Shown here: in pieces, positions 23,463 to 32,985 of the stretch | Layout of the letters: each line of letters begins with the position of its first letter | Position numbering within the stretch: position 1 is the stretch's first letter | Virus record (IMG/VR): IMGVR_UViG_3300042505_001173 | Coordinates: 83,619 to 147,618 of that record | Source of the DNA: a virus | Strand: one strand, 5' to 3' | Length of the DNA: 64,000 nt | The notes under the pieces: generated by a model | Databases searched by the model: none | What the model was told of the DNA's origin: nothing | The model's input: only the letters and a program-made list of their open reading frames with translations | Translations under genes and position numbers: made by a program

Positions 23463-25004
23463 ATGTCAATACAAGATAAAACAGTTAATTATACAATACC
23501 GACGAAGACTGCTATTACTTTAGTAGAAAATACTATTGATAATACGTCTACCACTTTAGAATTACCATACCAAAACGATGTAAACATTAATCGTATTGTT
23601 AATAATAATTTAATACATTTAGTAGAAAATTTTTGTAGTAATACAGCTCCATCACCAGCTATTGAAGGTCAATTATGGTTAGATACAAGTGACGCTGATA
23701 ATAAGCAGGAGCTCGGTAGATTAAAAATCTATATGTATCAAACAGCTGGACTACAATTTGTAGATGTCGCTGGTACAGTAATGGATAAATTTGGCAACTT
23801 GAGACACACAGGTCATATAGAAGCATTTAATGATCTTAACAATATACCTGTGAATACTAACGAGTTCCCAGACGATCCTGATTATTATAGGTTTTTAACG
23901 ACAAAAGCGCATTGTGATAGCAATTATCTATCTGGGTATTATTCAACAGATAACACAGAATTTTTTATTCGTGGTAATAGACCTGTAACATATACAAAAG
24001 AATTGATATTTGGTTTACCTTTTGCTACAAAAGATTCACGGACATTAATACAAAAGAAATTTGTAGATACATATTATTTGTTTGGTAAAACTAACTTAGC
24101 TACCTCGTTTAATATAACAAACGATAAAAAATTATATTATGACAACTCAATTGAAATGACACAAGATTTTCAATTGATTACCAAGATAAAATGTGATGAT
24201 AAATTTGCAGAATCCATAGCAACCGTTTCAAATTTAGCAGCTAATATTATAAGCACTGCTGAAAAAATAAAGCATATGGCTTACGATCCATTTAACGCTA
24301 ATGATTTAGCTCATTCAGGTGCTATTGCAATCGCGGATGAAGTTAAGCGTTTGGTGGCTGCAAGACCGAGACCTGGTACACCAACACCAACTGTACTAAC
24401 ACAAAATGGTTGTACGATCACTGGCACTGCTACTATTGTACAGCAAGGCTCAGCATCGTTGGTAGGTATTAGTAAGATTCATGTTGGTGTTAAATGGTAC
24501 TTAGGTCCAGTTAATTCACTTGCTGGTGTAGACGCTGATTATGCAGCTACAGGATACAGTTTAGCAGGAGCACAGTTGGTGCGGTTTAATTATAGTGGTG
24601 TATCAGTGCAGGGTCTTGTACCGGGTTCATCATCGACCGCAGTTAACGGTGCTTCATATGAAGATTTAAAAGGATACGGTTTTGATGGTACAAAATACTT
24701 TAAAATTAATGATCCAACAAATGTTGCAAAACAGTTTACGACATTTGAAGCGTGTATTGAAAATGAAGCGTGTGATATTGATTTAACACAAGTAGATGCT
24801 ACTATTGAATACTTTACAATATCGTTAAACGGTAAAGTTAATTTTGGTACATATAGTAAATGTCAACTTGCTGTTTACGACACAACCACTGGATCGACAC
24901 CATTAACAACTATTGATTTAGTTACAACAGCTGCTAATGTATCGACTAAAGATATTGCTAAAATTAAACGTGTAACAGGTGGTTGGACATTTGAAGCGCT
25001 ATAA
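23463..25004 (+). CDS. Tail fibre/adhesin-like structural protein 3, short form (513 aa)
   Basis: It has the same anchor module (IDNTSTTLELP, VENFCS, GQLWLDTSD, RLKIYM, VDVAGTVMD, LRHTGHI) and the KAHCDSNYLSGYYS element, but no Ig-like chain. Instead a short helical neck is followed by a unique C-terminal domain of about 200 residues, predicted beta-rich (TVLTQNGCTITGTATI onward). It looks like an alternative tip on the same base, or a shorter fibre in the same particle. The three paralogues in a row argue for repeated gene duplication with tip exchange. Confidence 0.78.
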   Translation: MSIQDKTVNYTIPTKTAITLVENTIDNTSTTLELPYQNDVNINRIVNNNLIHLVENFCSNTAPSPAIEGQLWLDTSDADNKQELGRLKIYMYQTAGLQFVDVAGTVMDKFGNLRHTGHIEAFNDLNNIPVNTNEFPDDPDYYRFLTTKAHCDSNYLSGYYSTDNTEFFIRGNRPVTYTKELIFGLPFATKDSRTLIQKKFVDTYYLFGKTNLATSFNITNDKKLYYDNSIEMTQDFQLITKIKCDDKFAESIATVSNLAANIISTAEKIKHMAYDPFNANDLAHSGAIAIADEVKRLVAARPRPGTPTPTVLTQNGCTITGTATIVQQGSASLVGISKIHVGVKWYLGPVNSLAGVDADYAATGYSLAGAQLVRFNYSGVSVQGLVPGSSSTAVNGASYEDLKGYGFDGTKYFKINDPTNVAKQFTTFEACIENEACDIDLTQVDATIEYFTISLNGKVNFGTYSKCQLAVYDTTTGSTPLTTIDLVTTAANVSTKDIAKIKRVTGGWTFEAL

Positions 25005-25028
25005 TTAGTATAGCGCTCCACCATATAA

Positions 25029-26384
25029 TTATAAATCTTTAAATTGGTCAAGCAGTTTAGAACGTTTTTCGTTTTGAGCTGCTTTCAGTTCATCATTGGT
25101 AACAGCGAACACTGGTGCAGCATGTTGTTTATCTCCACCTGATGTTATTCTCAATGTTTTACGATTAACTCTCAACGGTACAATAGACCCAACCCCGTCA
25201 CTAGAACGAGTTTTCAATAACTGCAGTGCAATTTCACCTTGTTGTTTCATAACATCTGATGTTATGATAGCGAACATATAATCAGCAGTATTAGCTTTTG
25301 ACATACCACCAGCAATATTAGCAAAGTTCATTACTTCTTTATCAACACTAGATCTATTTAACTGACTAGCTGTTAACATTAAGCAGTTAATACCACCGCT
25401 TGCACCAGATATCAAATCAGTGCTATTTTTACTACCAAGGTTACGCAACGCCTCCGAAACGCTTTTATCTTTTTGGAATATATTATCAGCTGAAATTCGT
25501 TCAGTAGAACCCATTAAATCCATATAATCGACAACAATTACATCTGGAATAAACCCTTGTTTTGTCTCTAGTTCAACTAATAGAGCTCTTATTGAATTAA
25601 CATCGCTACCAGCCGGTAACTGCGATATTTGTAAATCACCCATCGTTTCACGTTTCTGTTTCAATTTGATACGAGCTTCATTATGACGTGCGCGTAATTC
25701 TGTTTGAGGAATATCAGTAATGATACCAGTTATTCGACTTAACACCATTTCACAAGATAGCTCTAACGAAATATACAGTACATTCAACCCTTGAGCCATA
25801 TAATTGATAGCAAAATTACTTAAGAATAACGATTTACCTGTACCAGGAGCACCAGCAACAATAATCAACTCACCTTTACAGAAACCTTTACCAGCGATAC
25901 TATGTAAATGGTTATCTAAATTCTCATAACCTGTACTCATTGCTGGTTGGAAGTCTTGGTCACTAAAGACTACTTCATAGTCCTCAAATAAACTTAACCC
26001 TAATGATCTATGAATAGACGTTGTAACAGCATCTTTAATGATTTTTTCAATGCCACCAAAATCTCCTTTGCGTAATAGATCAGGTGAATCTAGAATAGCG
26101 CATTCGATCGCTTTATTTTTACAAAAAGATTCTACCTCGATGATACAATAATCAACTTTATCTCTTGTTAATTGATGAGTAGATAATGATAAATCTGTTT
26201 CAGCATGAATTTGCTGAATGTCAGGCAGTGCTCTAAAATTATTGTAATATGTTACAATAAAGTGAATAGTGTTTCTAAATTCAGCATCAAAATATTTTGG
26301 TTGAATTATATTTGATGTAATTGTGAAAACATCTGGGCTTGATATAAGATATTCAATTAGTAGTTTTTGTTTTTCTGGTGTCAT
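25029..26384 (-). CDS. gp41: Replicative DnaB-type DNA helicase (T4 gp41-like)
   Basis: A RecA-type hexameric helicase: Walker A GAPGTGKS ending near Lys184, the H1a-type LYISLELS, Walker B with DVIVVDYMDLM, the TASQLNRSS sensor, and a C-terminal KTRSSDGVGSIVPL segment. The N-terminal 160 residues are a DnaB-like helical domain. At 451 residues it is close to T4 gp41. It would unwind DNA at the fork ahead of the split polymerase. It overlaps the upstream small coiled-coil gene by four bases (ATGA), so the two are translationally coupled. Confidence 0.95.
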   Translation of the reverse strand: MTPEKQKLLIEYLISSPDVFTITSNIIQPKYFDAEFRNTIHFIVTYYNNFRALPDIQQIHAETDLSLSTHQLTRDKVDYCIIEVESFCKNKAIECAILDSPDLLRKGDFGGIEKIIKDAVTTSIHRSLGLSLFEDYEVVFSDQDFQPAMSTGYENLDNHLHSIAGKGFCKGELIIVAGAPGTGKSLFLSNFAINYMAQGLNVLYISLELSCEMVLSRITGIITDIPQTELRARHNEARIKLKQKRETMGDLQISQLPAGSDVNSIRALLVELETKQGFIPDVIVVDYMDLMGSTERISADNIFQKDKSVSEALRNLGSKNSTDLISGASGGINCLMLTASQLNRSSVDKEVMNFANIAGGMSKANTADYMFAIITSDVMKQQGEIALQLLKTRSSDGVGSIVPLRVNRKTLRITSGGDKQHAAPVFAVTNDELKAAQNEKRSKLLDQFKDL

Positions 26385-26590
26385 GATGATTTCCGTTGTA
26401 AATGACGAATTTTACTTTCTAGGTCCTGAGACTTAGATTTCTCTTTTTTCAATTTACGGTCAGAATCCATTAACTTTTTTTCTAAATGCATGATATATTT
26501 TTGCATCTTATCGATATACGATTTACTATCGTGTTCCCCATGGGAGACTTGAGGAGATCTAATTTTCATACGCACCATTATACATAACAT
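26381..26590 (-). CDS. Small coiled-coil protein coupled to the helicase gene (69 aa)
   Basis: Residues 25-67 form a highly charged Lys/Glu coiled coil (YIDKMQKYIMHLEKKLMD onward). The stop overlaps the helicase start by four bases, so the products are made together; a helicase partner or loader is possible but not shown. No strong ribosome binding site is seen; the start may be the later ATG that gives MKIRSPQ. Confidence 0.6.
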   Translation of the reverse strand: MLCIMVRMKIRSPQVSHGEHDSKSYIDKMQKYIMHLEKKLMDSDRKLKKEKSKSQDLESKIRHLQRKSS

Positions 26591-26687
26591 TAAAAATATC
26601 GGTCATTGGGGAGACCTAAGGAGAAAAAGGAGAAATTACTAATCTCTCCTCTATATTATAGATCAATATTGCTATATTAACAACTAC

Positions 26688-27638
26688 TCAAACGAGTATT
26701 ACATGAGGGTAACAATCACGTATGATTGATTCACTGACATACAATTCGTTATTGCGTACGTAGTTATTATTAATATTCAATTCAAAAATATTAACAACTT
26801 TATCATACACTTTATCGATATAATTTGAACTATTTGAAAGTAAAATGTACATCATAGGATTCTCTCCTACGTAACGATACGCTGAGAAATTATGAATAGT
26901 TGAGGGTGAATTATTGTTCAGTATTATATTCAATGTGTTAACTGCATAATTGTTACCATACATGTATACTTGATCAACGTCACCCCATGCTTGACCGGGT
27001 AGATTATTACCTAATGGGTAATTCACTTCGACTTCATTCAAAAGAATTGATAGTGCATTGTTGTATACGCCTGTATCATTAGCGACATATAATTTATTAT
27101 GTGTGTGTACACAGAAACTAAGAATACTATTGTTAGATATTTTAATAAAATTATCTGATTGTGCAACAACCTGCTTAACAGATGAAGATGTTCGAACTAC
27201 ACATTGCAAGGTACCACTAAATTTTGGAATTATACCTTGATTATTTGCTGAAAAACTAATTTCTATATATTCATCTGTAAATCTAAATGTATAGTCAGGT
27301 TCGTATAATTTAATATTAGTAGGTTTGTTATCAGCATCTACAGTACTAATATAAACAATAATAGACGGTACAGCAGTTAAGTTATGTTTAAATTTCCAAA
27401 CACTCCTTGCGTGTTTTTGATCAAACGTTGCGACTTGTGGATTGTATTGCCAATCAGGTAACCCAGCTACGGTGTCAGGCGGTAACGGACGTAAAATATT
27501 ATCGTTACGTTTAATAAAAAATAATGTACCTTTGCATTGTTTTGTAATAATACATTTACCAAAGACGTCTAAACTGGTTTTTTTCTCGGTAACATCTATT
27601 GTACGGTTACATACATTGCATCTATATTGAACTGTCAT
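26688..27638 (-). CDS. Structural protein with N-terminal zinc-ribbon-like Cys cluster (316 aa)
   Basis: The first 40 residues contain CNVC and KCIITKQC, four Cys in two pairs that suit one zinc ion. Around residues 75-155 is a beta module of the W.F.HNL..PSI.VYIS ... I.FS....GT type, which recurs at the C-termini of the structural proteins encoded at 44.5-49.8 kb. The C-terminal half is Asn-rich and unrecognised. By this shared module I infer a virion or baseplate component, although it sits among replication genes. It overlaps the following gene by four bases. Confidence 0.6.
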   Translation of the reverse strand: MTVQYRCNVCNRTIDVTEKKTSLDVFGKCIITKQCKGTLFFIKRNDNILRPLPPDTVAGLPDWQYNPQVATFDQKHARSVWKFKHNLTAVPSIIVYISTVDADNKPTNIKLYEPDYTFRFTDEYIEISFSANNQGIIPKFSGTLQCVVRTSSSVKQVVAQSDNFIKISNNSILSFCVHTHNKLYVANDTGVYNNALSILLNEVEVNYPLGNNLPGQAWGDVDQVYMYGNNYAVNTLNIILNNNSPSTIHNFSAYRYVGENPMMYILLSNSSNYIDKVYDKVVNIFELNINNNYVRNNELYVSESIIRDCYPHVILV

Positions 27639-27898
27639 ACATTAATAATGTCGTTATAATTAGCCATTGTTAAAGATTTATTCATATGAAGAATATTTTC
27701 AACAGCTGCATGAAGTTCCATATCGGTTTTTGCATCTTCTTTTGCCCACTCAAGCATACGTATAAACAACGGAACATCCATTGTTATCATATCAGGTGGG
27801 TTTAAAATTTCATTTAGGTTCACAGTTGTACCTGTATATTGGTTAAAAACGTTTAATATATCTTGTAGTGATCTAGTATTTATTGGATATGAATTCAT
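27635..27898 (-). CDS. Hypothetical protein before the resolvase (87 aa)
   Basis: I do not recognise this protein. It overlaps the genes on both sides by four bases and so belongs to a tightly coupled run resolvase - this gene - zinc-ribbon protein. The sequence is helical, with LQDILNVFNQYTGTTVNLNE and a C-terminal amphipathic helix; there are no membrane segments. Confidence 0.65.
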   Translation of the reverse strand: MNSYPINTRSLQDILNVFNQYTGTTVNLNEILNPPDMITMDVPLFIRMLEWAKEDAKTDMELHAAVENILHMNKSLTMANYNDIINV

Positions 27899-28383
27899 AA
27901 TGATTGGTGTGTCCTTGCTAAGTAATACGCATCAGTGATGTCGTAAAGTCCATTTGTTGTTTTATATTTTGTTTTGAATAATGCTTGAATATCTTCTGGT
28001 AAAGAATCAAACATATCTTTTTTTGTTACTTTCTTTTTTGTACCACCGCCAGAACCAGTTGCAAATTTCTTTATAGTTTTTGGTGTAATAATTTGTACAT
28101 CATCGATATGAGTATGATTATAAATCCTATCAATAATAACAAATTGCAAACCCGCTAAATCGCGGGTTGCACTACCTCTAATACCGAATGCTAAACCTTC
28201 AATTGATACTTTTGAATCAGGGTATTTGTTAATTAACTCAATAATATTATCTGCAGAATTACCAGCTCTACGGTATATTAAATCAGATGGATCTGTTTTT
28301 ATAGTACCAAAATCTATAACATCTTGATCTACAACACAATACCCTGTAGATGTGTACGACTGATCAATTCCAATGTAAACCAT
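27895..28383 (-). CDS. RuvC-like Holliday junction resolvase (162 aa)
   Basis: An RNase H-fold resolvase: GIDQSYTSTGY with Asp7, VSIEGLAFG with Glu62, and the C-terminal YDITDAYYLA with Asp148 and Asp151 give the four acidic catalytic residues of RuvC. The length is typical. It should cleave branched DNA made by gp46/gp47-driven recombination, clearing concatemers for packaging; T4 uses the unrelated endonuclease VII (gp49) for this. It shares the strand and region with gp46, gp47 and the helicase. Confidence 0.88.
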   Translation of the reverse strand: MVYIGIDQSYTSTGYCVVDQDVIDFGTIKTDPSDLIYRRAGNSADNIIELINKYPDSKVSIEGLAFGIRGSATRDLAGLQFVIIDRIYNHTHIDDVQIITPKTIKKFATGSGGGTKKKVTKKDMFDSLPEDIQALFKTKYKTTNGLYDITDAYYLARTHQSL

Positions 28384-28651
28384 TATTGTTCCTAAACAAA
28401 ATAGTATATATTAGTACATAATCATGGTAACACAAACACTTTATCCGGGAATATACATTAAACCTTTATCCCAATACAACATTATTTCATTCTCTGAAAA
28501 AATAGCATTTTTTAGGTCTATTGTTTTGTAGCGTGTGTAAGTGTCATAATGTATCAATAATATTAGATAAATCAACACCATCAAAAGATAGTGTTGATTT
28601 ATCATATATATTGAAATGTTGACAGTAGATCCTGATTACTTACATAATAGC
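28384..28651. other. Gene-free stretch with a 13-bp hairpin
   Basis: No credible frame is present. GATAAATCAACAC (28566-28578) pairs perfectly with GTGTTGATTTATC (28591-28603) around a 12-base loop. Neither strand shows a T-run after it, so a plain terminator is unlikely; a small RNA or mRNA-stability element is possible. The rest is AT-rich and unremarkable. Confidence 0.45.
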
Positions 28652-30385
28652 TTACCCGTTGAACGATATTTTACTAAAATCATTTTCCATATACACGTGC
28701 ATAACTTTATCAAATAATGAAGATATTTCATCTTTATGTGTTACGATATACATTGTAATATTATCTTCTTTTGCTTTCTTTTTTAGCATTTTAATAGCTA
28801 ATGACATAACACTAGAATCCAATCCTATATCTAACACTTCATCCAAGCAACAGATATTTACCGGGTTGCACATTTTCTGTCTTACATCTCTAAAAGCCAT
28901 GGTTAATCCAATATTAACACGTGATCGTTGACCATGTGACAAATTTGAGAATGTAATGTTGCGTCCCAAGTATTTGATATCAGCAGTCATATTAGAGTTA
29001 AATGAAACTCTATAAGGTAATTCTAACTCATTCAAATAATGTTCTAATCTTTGATTTAAGAATTTTAAATTAGACGATAGTAGATTTTTGCGTATAAAGC
29101 TATCTTTTTTCGTTAATAATTTTAACAGAAATTGTTGATGCTCAACGATAGTTTTCAATTTATCTAAACTTTCATAATCGCAAGGATCCAAAGTAATTTG
29201 TTCTAATTCAGCTAACTGCTCCAAATAAACGTTATTGCTATTGTGTAAATCGTTAATTTTTTCGTGAATCAATTCAGCTTTATTACGAATGTTAAGTAAT
29301 TCTTCTAGATTTGTAACAGATAATTCACTGATAAGTTTTTTATGCTCTTCAGATTTTTCTATTAATTCTTTATCTAGCTCAGCAAGGTGATCAATCATTT
29401 CGTTAATTGTTTCGTCACATTTCTCAATCGCTTGTTCATTTTCAATAATTTTATCTTCGTTTGTATATTGTTGTTCACAATATGGACATTTATTAGCTTT
29501 CAGTAAAACTAACTCGTTTACATGTTTTTCTTTACGTTGAGTATATTTTACGTATTGAGTACTTAACGCTGATTGTTGCTGCTTTATTTCTGATAAAGAT
29601 GATTTAGCAGATACCGACGCATCGTATAATTCACGTTCTTTATCAAGATCAATTGACTCGATCATTGACAATTGCGATGTATACATCTCCAATTGTGTTA
29701 GTTTTGTCTGATCATATGTTGATGCTTTTGTTTTAGCGTTAAGAATTTGAGTGTCTAATCTACTTTGTTCTTGTTTTATTCTATCAATCTTTGTAATTTG
29801 ATCTTTGATCTGCTCTTCTGTAGATTTTATATGAGTCTTTAATATTGACGCTTTATCCGCAAGAATATGTAAATCAAACAACCGTTCCATAAAACTAGTT
29901 TGCTGTGGAACAGGAATATTTAAAAATGAAGTATTGATAGCAGATATAACGACCATGCGTTTAAACATATCAGCTGGTATATCAATAACATCTACAATTT
30001 TACCGTTCGTGTTACGTGAACTATCTAACGTAACCTCATGTTGATCTAAGAATTCACGATCTTTTGGGTTATGAAAGAATTTTACATAATTTCCTTGTTT
30101 TGTTTTACGACCTCGGGTAATTTTATAAAATCCTGAACCAGCTTTATGAAATGTAACAGAGCATACCATATCTTGTGTATTGATATTATTGATCAATTCA
30201 TCAGCGTTACAGTCTGTTAACGATTCATCATAACAGGTATAATAGATGCCATTAATTAATGTTGTTTTACCAACACCGTTGTGTCCAGATATTAGAATGA
30301 CGCTACCTGTATCCAACGGTATCGTTGTTGATTGGTTTCCGTAACTTAAAAAATTTTTAAGTTCGATCTCTAAAAACGTAAGCAT
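28652..30385 (-). CDS. gp46: Recombination nuclease ATPase subunit (T4 gp46 / SbcC / Rad50-like)
   Basis: An ABC-type SMC-like ATPase: Walker A GHNGVGKTT at 34-42, long coiled coils split by a CPYC zinc hook near the middle, the signature LSHGQRSRV, Walker B ICCLDEVLD, and the D-loop and switch His (TMYIVTHKDE). With gp47 it resects DNA ends for recombination-dependent replication. At 577 residues it matches T4 gp46. It lies 47 bases after the gp47 gene on the same strand, behind AAGGTGA. Confidence 0.95.
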   Translation of the reverse strand: MLTFLEIELKNFLSYGNQSTTIPLDTGSVILISGHNGVGKTTLINGIYYTCYDESLTDCNADELINNINTQDMVCSVTFHKAGSGFYKITRGRKTKQGNYVKFFHNPKDREFLDQHEVTLDSSRNTNGKIVDVIDIPADMFKRMVVISAINTSFLNIPVPQQTSFMERLFDLHILADKASILKTHIKSTEEQIKDQITKIDRIKQEQSRLDTQILNAKTKASTYDQTKLTQLEMYTSQLSMIESIDLDKERELYDASVSAKSSLSEIKQQQSALSTQYVKYTQRKEKHVNELVLLKANKCPYCEQQYTNEDKIIENEQAIEKCDETINEMIDHLAELDKELIEKSEEHKKLISELSVTNLEELLNIRNKAELIHEKINDLHNSNNVYLEQLAELEQITLDPCDYESLDKLKTIVEHQQFLLKLLTKKDSFIRKNLLSSNLKFLNQRLEHYLNELELPYRVSFNSNMTADIKYLGRNITFSNLSHGQRSRVNIGLTMAFRDVRQKMCNPVNICCLDEVLDIGLDSSVMSLAIKMLKKKAKEDNITMYIVTHKDEISSLFDKVMHVYMENDFSKISFNG

Positions 30386-30432
30386 TATTCACCTTAGTAT
30401 AATGTAAAAGATATGATATTATAAATGATAAA

Positions 30433-31455
30433 TCATAGTTTTTTATATATTTTTACAAGGTGTTCATTATCGATTGATGGACTCGATATTGAGTCTAACA
30501 TTGTAATGATAGCGTCATGTGTATTAATATTAGATGTATCTGTTATCTCTTCAACATCATCATTTGTTATTTGTACGGTAGGTTCAGTAATCGTAATAGA
30601 TGCTAAATTATACGTACTTGAAATAGCTGATTTAACTTCCATCATTTTACTATATTCCATATTGATATCAGCTACACATGAGATATATGAATTATCAGGA
30701 ATTTCAACTGTACCGTTAACAATTTCAGATAAACTAGTTCTAATATATTTTGGACACTCTTTCCAGTTTACAAAAGTGACAGAATCAACACTATGATCAT
30801 GAATAGCAAACCCTCTATCGAAATCATTGGCATCTGAAAAATCCATCGGAAACGTGTTTCCAATATAGATAACATTACCTGATTTTTGACGTTTATGAAA
30901 ATGTCCTGAAAAAATTCGTTTGTATCTTTTAAAATCTGTGTGGTCATATCCGCCTGAGAATGTATTTGTTGCACCCGTGAGTACAAACCCGTTAAATTCA
31001 AAATGTCCGTATGCATGCTCAGCATCATATTTGTTGAGAATATCATACTCTTCATGTATTAAGAAAGGACATAACAGAACACCGTTACCAATATTAGGCT
31101 CTAATAACGGTTGATCTATTACGGTAAAGTTAGTAAACTCTTTATATTCAATAGTCGCATACACATTTCTATGTACTTTTGTGTACATATCGTGGTTACC
31201 AATAATGAAATAAATTGGTATGCCTAAATCGTTTAATTTTTTGGCACCATGGTATGCGTAGTTTAGTGTTGAGATATTAATTGCGTTTCTGTGTTCAAAC
31301 CAATCACCTAGAAAAATGATATGATCAATTTTATTAGGTATGATATTTTCACAAACGAAGTTGATAAAATTAGTACAATCATCATTATGTGTGTCAGAGT
31401 TTTGTTTTTTACCCCAATGAATATCTGTAAACAGTAAACCTTTTGTTAAACGCAT
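30433..31455 (-). CDS. gp47: Recombination nuclease phosphoesterase subunit (T4 gp47 / SbcD / Mre11-like)
   Basis: A calcineurin-like phosphoesterase with all metal-binding blocks: FTDIHWGK, FLGDWFEHRN, IIGNHDMY, AYGHFEFNG and FSGHFHKRQ. At 340 residues it equals T4 gp47. It pairs with the gp46 ATPase downstream to process double-strand ends. The gene lies 18 bases after the gp55-like sigma factor gene, so recombination and late-transcription genes share an operon, a neighbourhood also seen in T4-like phages. Confidence 0.95.
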   Translation of the reverse strand: MRLTKGLLFTDIHWGKKQNSDTHNDDCTNFINFVCENIIPNKIDHIIFLGDWFEHRNAINISTLNYAYHGAKKLNDLGIPIYFIIGNHDMYTKVHRNVYATIEYKEFTNFTVIDQPLLEPNIGNGVLLCPFLIHEEYDILNKYDAEHAYGHFEFNGFVLTGATNTFSGGYDHTDFKRYKRIFSGHFHKRQKSGNVIYIGNTFPMDFSDANDFDRGFAIHDHSVDSVTFVNWKECPKYIRTSLSEIVNGTVEIPDNSYISCVADINMEYSKMMEVKSAISSTYNLASITITEPTVQITNDDVEEITDTSNINTHDAIITMLDSISSPSIDNEHLVKIYKKL

Positions 31456-31473
31456 TATAGTACCTTTTGTTGA

Positions 31474-31995
31474 TTAGATTTCTTCGAATAATATAGCTTC
31501 ATCATCTAGATCATCAATATCTGTTTCTTGATCTTCTTGTTTACGTTCCATAAACTCAAAATTGTCACGACGAATATACAATGAAGCGGGATCTACGATA
31601 TGATTATCTTCCATCGATGATTCTATAACGTAAGTATGAGATGGACTCGCTCCATAATCAACTAATAATTTATCTCTAATAGTTCGTTGTTTTTTCTCAA
31701 TTTTTAGGTATTGAATAAATGAGTTTTTTATCGTCTGAGTATAGTAGGCGAACGGGTTACTTGACCTTTCAGCGTCAAATGTTGACCAGGTTTTACATAG
31801 ATTTACTAAAGCATTCATTTTCATATCTTCGAGATATGTATACGATGCAAAATTACCTCTAGTAGCGTAACGATCACATAATAGCGTAAGCATTTTCACT
31901 AACTCGTTACTCATTTGCTTATTTGTTTTACTAATAGCAATCTGTTCTAACAGATTATAATTACTTAAATAATTTCTGGGGGCACGTTTCGACAT
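31474..31995 (-). CDS. gp55: Late-transcription sigma factor (T4 gp55-like), 173 aa
   Basis: A minimal sigma factor: the region-2-like segment TYLEDMKMNALVNLCKTW then FAYYTQTIKNSFIQYLK matches T4 gp55, which directs host RNA polymerase to TATAAATA promoters and binds the sliding clamp by its C-terminus. The acidic, hydrophobic tail (DDEAILFEEI) suits clamp binding. The frame opens at 32019, but the ATG at 31995 (MSKRAPRNYL) has GGAG at the right distance, so I chose it. The TATAAATA sequences listed in this window are its likely targets. Confidence 0.92.
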   Translation of the reverse strand: MSKRAPRNYLSNYNLLEQIAISKTNKQMSNELVKMLTLLCDRYATRGNFASYTYLEDMKMNALVNLCKTWSTFDAERSSNPFAYYTQTIKNSFIQYLKIEKKQRTIRDKLLVDYGASPSHTYVIESSMEDNHIVDPASLYIRRDNFEFMERKQEDQETDIDDLDDEAILFEEI

Positions 31996-32068
31996 ATATT
32001 TCTCCATAAAAGTAAACAATATAACGGATTTTCAACACCATTTACAACTTATTTTTGGCAATTTAACT

Positions 32069-32076
32069 AATAAATA
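32069..32076 (+). promoter_or_regulatory. Late promoter candidate AATAAATA
   Basis: AATAAATA, one base from the late consensus, 31 bases before the first gene of the baseplate operon. Confidence 0.5.
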
Positions 32077-32106
32077 CTAAATGAATAAATTTTACGAGAA
32101 CACTTC

Positions 32107-32700
32107 ATGTTACCTGATGCACAGCAACATCCGTACAAGTTAAGATTAGTTGGTACTATTACCGGTAAGATTGTTACGTTTAATACTATGCCATCGATAT
32201 ACGAAAACAATAGTGCTACATATGAGACACTATCACCTGCTCATATGATTGGTGATTTTCACGTTTTTTCAAAATCACCTAGTAGATCATTTGAAATTAG
32301 TGAGTTAAAATTAGTATCACGAAATCAACAAGAAGCCCGCGCAAACATTGAACGAGTGTTTGCACTTAAAGGTTGGACAAAATCATATTTTGGTAATACA
32401 GATGGTGATGCATCGCCAGAATTAATGAACTGGTTGGGTGCTCCTCCAGAGGTATTAAAATTTTCCGCAATTGGCTACTTTAACGAGATTCCAGTTGTTC
32501 TAGAAAAAGTAAGTATAAACTTTCCAAACGATGTAGACTATATACCGACAGCATCATTAGAAGAAGGTGACCCATTAGGTAATATTCCGTTTCCGCTAGT
32601 AACATCGATATCATTTACTATATTAGAACAACATTCTGCTTCTGAATACGAAATGTTCAATTTACACTCATACCGAACTGGTACCCTACCCTCATTCTAA
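32107..32700 (+). CDS. Probable baseplate / tail-tube-associated protein (197 aa)
   Basis: The first gene of a late baseplate operon. The C-terminal part (VSINFPNDVDYIPT, then IPFPLVTSISFTILEQ) resembles tail-tube-cap or baseplate-hub proteins of large myoviruses; I know the pattern but cannot assign it to one T4 protein with certainty. The N-terminal half is polar alpha/beta with no signal peptide. It is followed after two bases by the gp53-like wedge gene, which supports a baseplate role. Confidence 0.6.
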   Translation: MLPDAQQHPYKLRLVGTITGKIVTFNTMPSIYENNSATYETLSPAHMIGDFHVFSKSPSRSFEISELKLVSRNQQEARANIERVFALKGWTKSYFGNTDGDASPELMNWLGAPPEVLKFSAIGYFNEIPVVLEKVSINFPNDVDYIPTASLEEGDPLGNIPFPLVTSISFTILEQHSASEYEMFNLHSYRTGTLPSF

Positions 32701-32702
32701 TC

Positions 32703-32984
32703 ATGGCACAGAAATTTAGTAGATATACAAAAGGTGGTAAAGTAGATAGTACAGGGTTTTGGACCAGATCTATTTTTATCAAATCATATGATGATATTTC
32801 AATAACAATTAGTAAGAAATACCACAGACGGCCGCACTTATTAGCAAGTGATATTTATGGATCATCTGAGTTATCATGGTTTATTTTACAATATAATAAT
32901 ATTATAGATGTACATACAGAATTCGTTGAAGGTGTTGTATTGACATTACCTACTGCAACACGTTTCACTGCAGGAATGGTATAA
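32703..32984 (+). CDS. gp53: Baseplate wedge protein, gp53-like (93 aa)
   Basis: It contains the LysM-like gp53 motif: the basic KKYHRRPHLLASDIYG, then LSWFILQYNNIIDV, and EFVEGVVLTLP. This element (Leu-Ala-x-Asp-x-Tyr-Gly, Trp, then Asn-Ile-Ile) is shared by T4 gp53 and the small LysM-type wedge proteins that clamp neighbouring wedges together. At 93 residues it is a minimal version; T4 gp53 is about twice as long. It is in the middle of the baseplate operon with two-base spacings on both sides. Confidence 0.8.
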   Translation: MAQKFSRYTKGGKVDSTGFWTRSIFIKSYDDISITISKKYHRRPHLLASDIYGSSELSWFILQYNNIIDVHTEFVEGVVLTLPTATRFTAGMV

Positions 32985-32985
32985 G

